From positions 1,256,581 through 1,320,580 of the forward strand of contig CAJNDT010003779.1 in assembly GCA_905221615.1 (NCBI GenBank): a stretch of DNA of 64,000 bases, written 5' to 3'. Shown here one piece after another: positions 21,027 through 29,240 of this stretch. How positions within the stretch are numbered: position 1 is the first letter of the stretch; the number at the start of each line of letters is the position of its first letter. The position numbers and the translations under genes are program-made. Under the pieces are notes generated by a model that searched no databases, was not told where the DNA came from, and saw nothing but the letters and a program-made list of their open reading frames with translations. Origin of the DNA: Symbiodinium sp. CCMP2592. Taxonomy: Eukaryota; Sar; Dinophyceae; Suessiales; Symbiodiniaceae.

Positions 21027-24000
21027 ATGGATTCAGGCCTGCGTCGGCGGCGGAGCAGAGCAGCTTCGGAGGGCCAAATTGATAGTGCGGCTGGTGGGGA
21101 CTTAGTTCTGGCGTCGAGTGTGTCAGAAGAGACGACCACTGGTCAGGCAGGTGTCGGGGCGACAGTGTCCCCGTTTTGGTCTGAACGAATGCAGTTAGAA
21201 GCTCAATTGCAGGCAGCAAGGCCGCCTGATCTGGATGAGGTTGTCGCTCGTCTGGAATCTGGACCCAGCAGCGCATCGACGGAGCTTCGGCGGAATGATG
21301 GTGAGATGCCAACTCCGAGTGGCCCTCCGGTGAGTCACGGTCCTTGTGTGGACCGCGGAGGGGCAGCCGAATCTACGCCACGCGCTGTGAGTGCGCAAGC
21401 TGCGGAACCAGCTCCGCCAATCGTGGAAAGTGACCCAGATCCGCGTGATCCGTCGCAAAGTGCGGGGATGAGACCGGGCGAGCGATTGATCATGGAGCGC
21501 ATGAAGGAGTTGCTTGAACATGTATTCCATCAGAATTCTGAGCTTGTGGAACAGAATAAGGTAGTTCAGGGTCGGCTAGAAAGGTTGGAAGAAGAAGCGA
21601 CCATGCGGTCAGCCTCGTCGGGTGGACACAGGGATCAGTTGGATGCGGTTCGTGAATTCTTAGATGTTGCCTCAGGGTTTTCCGGAAATCGAGGGACTGT
21701 TGTCGGCAATACGGGCATCAAAGGACCAGCTGGCTTGTCAAGCGTACCAGCAGCAATTCAAGGGGATTGTAGTGCCTCTGGGTTTGGTAGGTATGTATCA
21801 GCTAGGGAAAGGGGTTCGCTAGACTACCACGAAGGTGTCGAGGAAGGAATGCGGAGAGCTTTAGCTCGGAGGGATCAAGAAGAATCGCGGACACTCGTGC
21901 CGCAAGTGCCGATGGTGCCCGCGGCGCTCGGGCATGGACGAGACCTTAGTCCCCCTCCTCCACCGCGACCTCGTGATGAATCTTACAGGCCCACGACCCC
22001 TAACGGTACTGCAGTTCCTTTGGGAAGCCCCCCTGAATCTCCTACGCCACAGTTTGGATCGCCTCAGCAGTCGTTGTTACGAATGAGCTTTGAAGGCCAC
22101 CCAGCTAGATATATGGAAGGCATGGTTAGGAATTCTGCTCCAGGTGTTACTGCCACAGTCGATGGAGTCAGTACGGAGACCATGTTGGGGTCAACGTCCA
22201 TGTTTGGGTCTATGTCGATGGGAATGGCTGGTGCTCCTGATGCTCGACCGGGCTTAAGTCCATACAGACAGCCGCCAACCCCGACGGTGCCAATCTCCCC
22301 AGCTGGCGCTTCCATGCCGGCTGTGAGTAACGGCCATGTTGCTGCGTCACCTGGGCGGGACCCGTACTCTCCAGGGGATCGTACTTGGTGGAAGCTCCCG
22401 TCCCTTTGTGGTCCACTAGAAGAAGATGCCTGTATCGCGGCAGCTGATTGGATCACTCAAGTTTCTCCCATAATGGGTGATCTGTCACCGGCTAGTGCGG
22501 TGTGGTGGCGTCGCGTGCTTGCTACAGCTCAAGATGCGTACAATCGGTGGCAGGTGGCAGGGGCGCTTGAGAAGGCGAGCGTGACATGCGAAATTCCAGC
22601 AGAGTTGCAGGATTCTCGGTATGCTCGTCTAGAGTCTAGGGCTGTTGGTATGTTGTTGGAGGTTTTTCCGGAAGAAATAAAGCAACGTATGATAGCCGAT
22701 GCTGATATGTCTGCTGCGAATGCCATGTTTCGGTTGTACTTGGCCTATCAACCGGGAGGCCTTAGCGAGCGGCAGCGCTTACTACAAGGATTAACGGATC
22801 CTGGAACCGCAAAGTCAGGTCGAGATATGGCGAATCGCCTTCAAAAGTGGCAACGGTGGCTTAGCAGGGCACAGACCCTGCTCATAGCGGTCCCGGATGC
22901 AGCGCTTTTATTGGCAGGATTGGATCGGCTGGCAGCGCCTCTTTTAGCCACCCACCCTCAGGTAGCGTTCCGATGCAACAGCGCCAGGAACATCCACCAA
23001 CTTGACTTCAGCCCTAGCACGGTGACTGTGATGGGTTATGCCAGGCTTCTTCAGGCAGAGGCGGAAACTCTAGCATTGTCGGGATCTGATGTGGACTTGT
23101 CAGCTGGTGGTCCCAAACCTCCGAAGACTCCTAAAAATCCTAAGGATGCCTCTCTAGCCAAGGTTGAAGAAACGGGAAAAGGGAGTAAAGGGGAGAAAGG
23201 GGGGAAGGGAGACTCGAGCAAGGGTTTGATCAAAGGTGTGCCTTCCGAGGGTAAGGGAAAGAGCAAAGGGAAGGATTCCAAGCCCGAGGGGCCTGTACCT
23301 TCAGCTTCTGCCAAGGGTGTATGCAAATTTTATCTTTCTGCCACAGGGTGTAAGTTGGGAAAGAACTGCAGAATGACCCACGACACGCAACGGGCACAAG
23401 CGGAGGGACGTTGCTTCGCATGCGGGTCGGGGAAGCATAAGATAGCGGATTGCACTAGGCCTAAGGGTGACACGTCGGCTCAGGCTGAGGCCGCCCCGCC
23501 GGTAGCCAAAGCTGTTGGTCAGAGCGACCTCAGGGGGGAGTCCTCTAACGCCTCATCAAATGTGTCGGCCAGTGCTCCCGCAAATCAACAGTTTGCTCCA
23601 CCGACGGTACAAGACTCCACTAGCAACGCTTCTGGTCACGGGTCTCAAAGGGATGGTAACTCTGGTGCGGGGAATGCCTCGGTAAGATCGGTTGATGCTC
23701 AGGCTTCCCAGGAGAGGCTTGTGGAAGAGGCTATTGGGTTTCTTCGAGGGATCAGATTGGCGGCTGTGCAGGGCCCATCGAGTGGGGAGGATTCTGACAG
23801 TCAGGACCCCTCACCGCGCTCGGAAATCTCGCAAGACCGCAATAAGGACCCTAAAGTGACGAAGATTAAATCCCAAAACCCTAAGCATAGGACTTGTCTC
23901 CTGGACGGAGGGGCAACCCACTGCCTACGGACGGGCGCAGCATCGGAGCTGCAGCTTGCCACACCGACCAGGGTTGGGCTAGCTCAGGGTCAAGCGCACA

Positions 24001-27000
24001 TGCATGTGAACGCTCAGGGAACGTTGCTCACGGATCAGGTAGTACAACCGATCTGCTCGTTGGGGTTGTTGGTGAAGGAGTGCGGGTACAAGGTGTCATG
24101 GGATGATCAAAGGTTTGAGCTCCGAGGACCGAACGGCGAGAGAATTGAGACGAAACTTCGGGGTGATTGTCCTGTAGTTTCGGAGGGTCTTGGATTGGCT
24201 ATGATTAAGGAAATCGAAGATAAGAGACACTCCAGAGCCGTGCGACAGCTCTATCTTCGGGCAGTCAGACAGAAGGCTGCGGGAGTCGAAGGGTCGTCGG
24301 AATTAAGGGTTGCAGGTGTCACGTTGATTGAGATACTGGAGTGGCTGAATCGAGAGGCTGGGGAGCTGGGAGAGAGTGTGTTATCGCAGGTCCCTCCAGA
24401 CAGTTTTCAGGTAGAGCATCATTCGTTGGTGCTTAATCGCCGCAAACGTCGGGCCTTGGATCGGGCAACCGGGATAGTTATCCATGTGTTCGCGGGTCAC
24501 CTAACATCTCGGGATCTTAAGGGCCTTCCAGCTGGAGTTGAAGTGCTGTCGGTAGGGAGTGAGCTTGGGCGCGATCTCAGGGATGATAATCTCTTTGCTT
24601 ATTTGCTGGGCCTTGTCCGTGATGGCAGAGTGGTAGGGATCATCGGAGGGGTTCCGCAGAGAGGTGCCGGCTTGATAGTCCAGGTTCTGCGAATGCTCAT
24701 GTTGCAGTGGCTATGTGAGCAATTGCATCCAGGTAGGTCCCTGCTAGCTATTCAGGGCTTAAAGAGTGTGACCAACTTGCGAGCGCAACTTCCGGAGGAG
24801 GAGCATCCTCCGCTGTGTCTGTGGGAGGTGCCAGTCATACGCAGGATGCTCAAGTCGGGTGCCTATCAAGTAGCCACGTTCGATGGGACTAACCGTCTCT
24901 TGACCAACCAGGAGAAGTTATGGCAATGGCTTAATGGGCAGCATACAGTTCTAAGGCCAAACAAGGAAGGAGATTTAGGTGTCAGGCTTGAGCGATCTAG
25001 AGGGGTCGGGAGTTGGAGTCAGGGGCTGTGCACGTGCATAGGACAGGCTCTCAAACACCACTGCGAGCAGCTCTCCTTGATAGCTGTGAAATCGCAGGCC
25101 AAGTCCCAGGTACCAGACTCCACGCCACAGGTCCAGGCTCTATCCCAGCGCGAGCTAGCCTTTAAAACCCATTGCGAGTCCGATCATATCACCTTTCGTC
25201 CTGATTGTCAGGTTTGTCTCAGCGGGGCAATTAAGACCCACATGCACTTCCGCAACAAACATAAGGCACGCAACGCACTTACGCTTTCAGTAGACCTTGC
25301 GGGCCCACTTGTGAGAGCGAGGGATCAGGAGAGTAGCCCTTTGCGACCGAGTGATCAGATGCGGTATCTGTTGGTGGCGACGTTGTCGGTGCCATGGTTT
25401 GAGGGTGGTAAGCTGGTAGACCTTACTAAAGGGGACTCCCACCGTGATCATCCTATCCCTCCCGATGGCGATGATGAGATGTTTCTTGCCGATGGCATGC
25501 TGGATGGACTGGGATGTGAAGTTGAGGAGGCTCCAGGTGAAGAGGCTGGGGGCGTAGGTCTGGGGGAGGTCTTGACGCTTGACGCAGACGACGAGGATGG
25601 TCCCGAAGACTCGGTAGGCGCAGTGAAGGCAGGAAAGAAAACGGATGAACAGGAATCGTATTGGCGTAAGGAGTGTGAGCGTCTTCAACAGCCGTGTAGA
25701 GTGCGACATCTCGTATTTGCGATCCCAATTAGGTCTAAAAATGCTCGGGTAGTCCTTTCAGCTGTTCAGCAGTTGTTCTCCAGAATACGATCGCTTGGAT
25801 TAGGAGTACGTCGACTTCACACAGATCAAGGTACGGAGTTTCGCAACGGGTTGCTAGATGCCTGGGCTGAAGCTCGGGATATTCATCGTACGTATTCCCT
25901 TCCTGGAGACAGTCGTTCCAACGGGCTCGCTGAACGAATAGTGGGTCAAGTCAAGGCAGGGGTACGCAGTCTGCTTGCGGGGGCTAATCTCGGAGCTACG
26001 TATTGGCCTCATGCGGCGCGGCAGTGGAGCGCACAGCATCTGGCCCGGACGTTGCAGGAGCTCGGACACAAGCCGGCCAAACCCTTGGTTCCGTTCGGTA
26101 CCCCCGTGGTTGTGAAGCGTAGGGAACTGCCTGCCGACAAGAAGCATACTTTCAAATCACGCACCTTGGTAGGAAAGGCATTGGCTCCTAGTGTTAGAGT
26201 CCCGGGCGCGACTGTAATAGAGGTCCCAGACGACTCCGGCGGAACTCGCCTCTACACTGCTCCGGTGACGTACCAGCATGTGCGCACGCCTGCGCAGTTT
26301 GCGGGTCATGAAGCTGATCTGCTGCTTCCTCCCGGCACCCGAATACGCAGGAAGACACCGGACCCACTCCTGAGTGCTGTAGTAGGCGACCGCTCCAGTA
26401 ACAATCGAGCTTCGCTTATTGGGGGGCAAGCCAACCCATGCGAGGATCATGTTGCTCTGCTTATTGGGGGGCAAACCAACCCATGCGAGGATCATTCTGC
26501 TTTGCTTATTGGGGGGCAAGCCAACCCATGCGAGGATCATGTTGCTCTGCTTATTGGGGGGCAAACAGATGCCGGAGTGAGCTCCGGGGGGGAGTCGGTG
26601 ATGCAAAAAGAATCGGAAAGACACGGCGCTTCTGATGATCATGATGCTCAGGATAGGTGGAGTTTCGGAGAAACCTATGTGAGGGTTGATGGTAACAATC
26701 GCGAAGAAAAGCAGAAAGACAGTGGTGAGAGTGAAAACGGTGAGGGTAGAGAGAGTTGGGTAGCTGGAAGCGCGTCCTCCACAGAAGCTGCGGTAGATGT
26801 TGTGGGACGTGAAGCAAGGATTCTAAGCGAGGCGATGGCCGAGAAGTTGCTTAGCTATCCGGATCCGCCCACGCGAGAAGCTCTCGACAAGGTTGTGCAG
26901 GCTGCTCTGCAACAGGGGAACCGGGCACATCGACGTGTAGACAAGGAGAGTAAAACACGAGGGTGTAAATCTCTTACCTGTGGATTTTGGGCTTATGGAG

Positions 27001-28463
27001 GTTCTGTAGGCTTGAGTAGAGACGCCATGCAACATCCGAACTTGACCCGTCTTGTGAACTGGTACCTAGCCGAGCAGTATCCCGACAAATCCTGGGCTGC
27101 AATCCGAATTACCCTTAACAACCAGTCGAGTCCACACAAAGACCATCACAATCAACCTGGTACGAGTAACTTATGCGTCCCACTCACCAATCACAGTGGA
27201 GGTCGTGTGTGGGTGGAAGGAGAAGGCGAGGAGGAAATACAGGTTGGGTCTAGGAGGGTTAAAGGGTCATTTCTCGGAGACTCGAATTCTGTGGTAGAGT
27301 TCGATCCGCGGAAGCTGCACTTTACGGAACGGGCCTTAGGAGATAGAAGGGTGCTCATAGCGTATACTCCCAGATCGCTTGAAAAGGTGGCTCCTGTAGA
27401 CAGAACGTTGCTGCAGTCGCTAGGCTTTCCTCTCCCTATTGACCGAGCCCCAGATCCGCGTCCTCCCTATACGAAGGCCCTCTACTACTCTATACAGGAC
27501 CCAGACGAGTGTCAGAGCCCAGCAGGTTTTGTCGACGTCTCCGATAGTTCGGGGGATGAGGCAGTGGCCGCCCTGTGTGCGGTTGAGGGGTCGTGGGAGC
27601 AGATAGATAGTGAGGGTTACGAGGGTTGGATAGCAGCTGCTAAGCGACACGTAGCACAAGAGCAGAAGCACATGTGTGACGAGATGCAAGCTGGCAACGA
27701 CGATGCGGCGACAATTACTGCCGAGTGTATCTCAGCGCTGTACTCTGAGATTCGGAAGGCGGAGGCGACAGTCGAGTGGTTGCGTGCCCAGAGTTTGAAA
27801 GCGTGTGGCTCGGGCGATGAGGCCCAGTTGAGGGTGTTGCTTGCGCGTGAGTCGTTGGTTGAAGACGAAGCTCAGTTGGTCGATGAGGCTGCTTGGACTC
27901 CGTTGGCCGATGATCCAGTAGAAGATCGGTGTGACCCTCATTTAAGTCCTCAGGATTATGAGCTCCTGAATGGGGACGGGCGTGTGGTGAGGCCAGATCA
28001 GGGTCCACAGTCATGGCAGGCTGAGCCGGCTGGACCGCTTCACACACAGACCATCAGCCACGCTGAGATCAACAAGGATCCTAGGAAGTGGGACTCCACG
28101 GTTGGTGAGGAACTGGGCTCGATCTTCGATGTACACAAAACGCTCAAGAGAATAGACGACGACGAGGTCGAGAGACTTCGTGAGGCCGGTTATGTTATTG
28201 AATGGGTTCCGACCAAGGGGATCTTTCAGATTAAAGCTCATACGGCACGACAAAAGTGCCGCTTAGTGGCATGTGGCAATTACGCCAGTGACGCAGGCTC
28301 GAAGGATCGGTCTCACAAGCAAGCGCTCTATGCTGGAGGCCTTGACTCCCTGGCATTGCGATGCCAGCTCAGACATGCGGGCCTCAAAGTCTCCCAGAAT
28401 CACGACAAGCCAAAAGCGGACCAGTGGACCGCCGCAGGCTCTGACATCAAAACGGCGTTTTAA
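21027..28463 (+). CDS. Copia gag-pol polyprotein, part 1 (gag, protease, MTase-like, integrase, oxygenase-like, RT start)
   Basis: 2,478 codons ending in TAA inside reverse transcriptase motif A (…DIKTAF then stop). The ATG at 21027 is the first in frame after the TGA at 20985, 61 bp beyond the LTR. Order by residue: Pro/Ser-rich N-terminus; predicted coiled coil 156-193; Lys/Gly-rich linker about 712-755; CCCH finger 766-785; CCHC knuckle 796-809; protease with DGGATH at 960-965; methyltransferase-like module about 1150-1340; integrase HHCC 1382-1397 and D1423, D1600, E1636; 15-residue tandem repeats 1797-1841; oxygenase-like module about 1975-2125; RT N-terminus from about 2352. In a working element the product would be cleaved by its own protease, packaged in particles with the RNA, reverse transcribed and integrated. 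The downstream frame 28464-31097 is the same frame. Confidence 0.92.
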   Translation: MDSGLRRRRSRAASEGQIDSAAGGDLVLASSVSEETTTGQAGVGATVSPFWSERMQLEAQLQAARPPDLDEVVARLESGPSSASTELRRNDGEMPTPSGPPVSHGPCVDRGGAAESTPRAVSAQAAEPAPPIVESDPDPRDPSQSAGMRPGERLIMERMKELLEHVFHQNSELVEQNKVVQGRLERLEEEATMRSASSGGHRDQLDAVREFLDVASGFSGNRGTVVGNTGIKGPAGLSSVPAAIQGDCSASGFGRYVSARERGSLDYHEGVEEGMRRALARRDQEESRTLVPQVPMVPAALGHGRDLSPPPPPRPRDESYRPTTPNGTAVPLGSPPESPTPQFGSPQQSLLRMSFEGHPARYMEGMVRNSAPGVTATVDGVSTETMLGSTSMFGSMSMGMAGAPDARPGLSPYRQPPTPTVPISPAGASMPAVSNGHVAASPGRDPYSPGDRTWWKLPSLCGPLEEDACIAAADWITQVSPIMGDLSPASAVWWRRVLATAQDAYNRWQVAGALEKASVTCEIPAELQDSRYARLESRAVGMLLEVFPEEIKQRMIADADMSAANAMFRLYLAYQPGGLSERQRLLQGLTDPGTAKSGRDMANRLQKWQRWLSRAQTLLIAVPDAALLLAGLDRLAAPLLATHPQVAFRCNSARNIHQLDFSPSTVTVMGYARLLQAEAETLALSGSDVDLSAGGPKPPKTPKNPKDASLAKVEETGKGSKGEKGGKGDSSKGLIKGVPSEGKGKSKGKDSKPEGPVPSASAKGVCKFYLSATGCKLGKNCRMTHDTQRAQAEGRCFACGSGKHKIADCTRPKGDTSAQAEAAPPVAKAVGQSDLRGESSNASSNVSASAPANQQFAPPTVQDSTSNASGHGSQRDGNSGAGNASVRSVDAQASQERLVEEAIGFLRGIRLAAVQGPSSGEDSDSQDPSPRSEISQDRNKDPKVTKIKSQNPKHRTCLLDGGATHCLRTGAASELQLATPTRVGLAQGQAHMHVNAQGTLLTDQVVQPICSLGLLVKECGYKVSWDDQRFELRGPNGERIETKLRGDCPVVSEGLGLAMIKEIEDKRHSRAVRQLYLRAVRQKAAGVEGSSELRVAGVTLIEILEWLNREAGELGESVLSQVPPDSFQVEHHSLVLNRRKRRALDRATGIVIHVFAGHLTSRDLKGLPAGVEVLSVGSELGRDLRDDNLFAYLLGLVRDGRVVGIIGGVPQRGAGLIVQVLRMLMLQWLCEQLHPGRSLLAIQGLKSVTNLRAQLPEEEHPPLCLWEVPVIRRMLKSGAYQVATFDGTNRLLTNQEKLWQWLNGQHTVLRPNKEGDLGVRLERSRGVGSWSQGLCTCIGQALKHHCEQLSLIAVKSQAKSQVPDSTPQVQALSQRELAFKTHCESDHITFRPDCQVCLSGAIKTHMHFRNKHKARNALTLSVDLAGPLVRARDQESSPLRPSDQMRYLLVATLSVPWFEGGKLVDLTKGDSHRDHPIPPDGDDEMFLADGMLDGLGCEVEEAPGEEAGGVGLGEVLTLDADDEDGPEDSVGAVKAGKKTDEQESYWRKECERLQQPCRVRHLVFAIPIRSKNARVVLSAVQQLFSRIRSLGLGVRRLHTDQGTEFRNGLLDAWAEARDIHRTYSLPGDSRSNGLAERIVGQVKAGVRSLLAGANLGATYWPHAARQWSAQHLARTLQELGHKPAKPLVPFGTPVVVKRRELPADKKHTFKSRTLVGKALAPSVRVPGATVIEVPDDSGGTRLYTAPVTYQHVRTPAQFAGHEADLLLPPGTRIRRKTPDPLLSAVVGDRSSNNRASLIGGQANPCEDHVALLIGGQTNPCEDHSALLIGGQANPCEDHVALLIGGQTDAGVSSGGESVMQKESERHGASDDHDAQDRWSFGETYVRVDGNNREEKQKDSGESENGEGRESWVAGSASSTEAAVDVVGREARILSEAMAEKLLSYPDPPTREALDKVVQAALQQGNRAHRRVDKESKTRGCKSLTCGFWAYGGSVGLSRDAMQHPNLTRLVNWYLAEQYPDKSWAAIRITLNNQSSPHKDHHNQPGTSNLCVPLTNHSGGRVWVEGEGEEEIQVGSRRVKGSFLGDSNSVVEFDPRKLHFTERALGDRRVLIAYTPRSLEKVAPVDRTLLQSLGFPLPIDRAPDPRPPYTKALYYSIQDPDECQSPAGFVDVSDSSGDEAVAALCAVEGSWEQIDSEGYEGWIAAAKRHVAQEQKHMCDEMQAGNDDAATITAECISALYSEIRKAEATVEWLRAQSLKACGSGDEAQLRVLLARESLVEDEAQLVDEAAWTPLADDPVEDRCDPHLSPQDYELLNGDGRVVRPDQGPQSWQAEPAGPLHTQTISHAEINKDPRKWDSTVGEELGSIFDVHKTLKRIDDDEVERLREAGYVIEWVPTKGIFQIKAHTARQKCRLVACGNYASDAGSKDRSHKQALYAGGLDSLALRCQLRHAGLKVSQNHDKPKADQWTAAGSDIKTAF
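21492..21605 (+). other. Gag coiled-coil segment
   Basis: Residues about 156-193 have heptad-like Leu/Val/Met spacing with Glu/Lys/Arg between (MERMKELLEHVFHQNSEL and onward). A role in gag self-assembly is the usual inference. Confidence 0.6.
23322..23453 (+). other. Gag zinc fingers: CCCH plus CCHC
   Basis: C766-x8-C775-x5-C781-x3-H785 is a CCCH finger. C796-x2-C799-x4-H804-x4-C809 is a retroviral-type zinc knuckle. A Lys/Gly-rich linker precedes them. Both motifs bind single-stranded RNA in known families, so a nucleocapsid role is likely. The CCCH + CCHC pair is unusual outside algal copia elements as far as I recall. Confidence 0.85.
23892..24180 (+). other. Retropepsin-like aspartic protease domain
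   Basis: LLDGGATHCLR around D960 matches the catalytic D-S/T-G-A motif with Gly in place of Ser/Thr, followed by beta-rich sequence. Position between the fingers and integrase is as expected for copia. Gly at the second position occurs in some copia proteases but could lower activity. Confidence 0.75.
24474..25040 (+). other. Degenerate C5-methyltransferase-like module
   Basis: Residues about 1150-1340 begin IVIHVFAGH (F1155-A-G, like motif I FAG). They continue with GVEVLSV and DLRDDNLF, then IIGGVPQR (P1210-Q1211), where a cytosine methyltransferase would have G-P-P-C. FAG to P is 55 residues, close to the roughly 60 of DCM enzymes. CLWEVPVIRRML...VATFDG follows. The catalytic Cys is absent, so methylation by this copy is unlikely. 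I recall dinoflagellate copia polyproteins with an intact GPPC version at this position. The assignment is from motif spacing alone. Confidence 0.5.
25170..26300 (+). other. Integrase (HHCC zinc site, D-D-35-E core, acidic insert)
   Basis: H1382-x4-H1387-x6-C1394-x2-C1397 is the N-terminal zinc site. SVDLAGP holds D1423, HTDQG holds D1600 and SNGLAE holds E1636, with exactly 35 residues between the second Asp and Glu. D1 to D2 is 177 residues, far longer than in typical copia integrases, owing to a Glu/Asp-rich insert at about 1461-1560. This enzyme inserts the DNA copy with a 5-bp stagger, consistent with the observed GGGTT duplication. Confidence 0.9.
26415..26570 (+). repeat. 45-bp in-frame tandem repeats (3.4 copies)
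   Basis: Units at 26415-26459, 26460-26504, 26505-26549 and a partial fourth encode LIGGQANPCEDHVAL-type 15-residue repeats. They differ at only a few bases, so expansion is recent. They lie between integrase and the oxygenase-like module. Confidence 0.95.
26949..27401 (+). other. 2-oxoglutarate/Fe(II)-oxygenase-like module
   Basis: Residues about 1975-2125. SPHKDHHNQ gives H2037-x-D2039. A strand GGRVWVEG follows, then KLHFTE gives H2098 and GDRR gives R2107/R2108. HxD to distal His is 59 residues and His to Arg 9-10, the geometry of the double-stranded beta-helix 2OG oxygenases (as in prolyl hydroxylases), with all iron ligands present. Known family members hydroxylate protein side chains or nucleic acid bases. 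The substrate here cannot be read from sequence. It is not part of standard copia pol. Confidence 0.6.
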
Positions 28464-29240
28464 AATGCACCGTTGGATCTCGGTGACAAACGTGTCATTC
28501 TACTCAGACCGCCAGCCGTTATGGTGCGGAACGGCTGGGTATCGCCTAACGAAGTCTGGCGCGCCGATGGCGCTATCTATGGTTTGATTCAGAGTCCGTC
28601 CGCTTGGTCTCACCACAGGGACAGCAGAGTCCCACGCTTAAAGGTCCAGCTTGGTGATCAGGGTTTTCGGCTAGTCCAATCAAGATCGGATCCTAACATC
28701 TGGTTGCTGCGGAAGAGTTTGCCTGATGGCACACTGGGACAGGACATTGAAGCCGTTGTAGGCATATATGTCGACGACCTTCTCGTCACCGGACCCAGAT
28801 GTAAGGTTGATGCGGTGCTGGATGCTTTCCGGGCGGAGTGGCAGCTGAGCACTCCAGCTTATGCTACTGATGCGGGTGGCATCAACTTCTGCGGCATGCA
28901 CATCAGTCAAGCTGACGACGCGATCTATGTTGATCAGACCCAGTATGTGGGAGAGCTTTTGGCTCGATACCCGGATGTTGAAGGAACGCTTCATACGCCT
29001 TTCCTGAAAGACCACTCGGGGGAGGAACCGTGCAGCAAGGTAGATCCGGCTCGCCTCAGGCTTGGACAGAAAGTAGTAGGGGAGCTTCTCTGGCTCTCAG
29101 CCAGAACACGCCCCGATTTATCATTCGTCGTGAGTCGGCTGGGGCAGCTCGTTTCTAAGGATGCTGAGTTCACCATTGCAGCTTCTCACAATGTGTTGCG
29201 GTATCTTAGGCACACGAGCCACTACCGGCTGAAGTACGGT
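28080..29240 (+). other. Reverse transcriptase domain, interrupted by TAA
   Basis: It starts near KWDSTVGEELGSIF, reaches motif A DIKTAF at 28443-28460, has TAA at 28461-28463, and continues with NAPLD, GAIYGLIQSP, YVDDLLVTGP (YVDD at 28767-28778) and LLWLSARTRPDLSF. The motifs and their order are those of copia-type reverse transcriptases. The catalytic Asp residues are all present, and only the stop codon breaks it. Confidence 0.93.
28461..28463 (+). other. In-frame nonsense codon TAA in RT motif A
   Basis: The codon falls between TTT (Phe) and AAT (Asn), where copia elements usually carry Leu. One base change from TTA would produce it. The frame before and after is identical, so it is a substitution and not a frameshift. 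Confidence 0.9.

Noticed and set aside
28473-28475. TTG as an independent start for the second polyprotein half
   Set aside because: The conserved NAPLD residues just upstream are already in frame. The segment is a continuation after a nonsense codon, not a separate gene.
28273-28587. 104-codon + ORF overlapping the stop codon in another frame, as a possible frameshift bypass
   Set aside because: The conserved RT motifs continue in the original frame on both sides of the TAA, so no frameshift is needed and this frame carries no RT motif.
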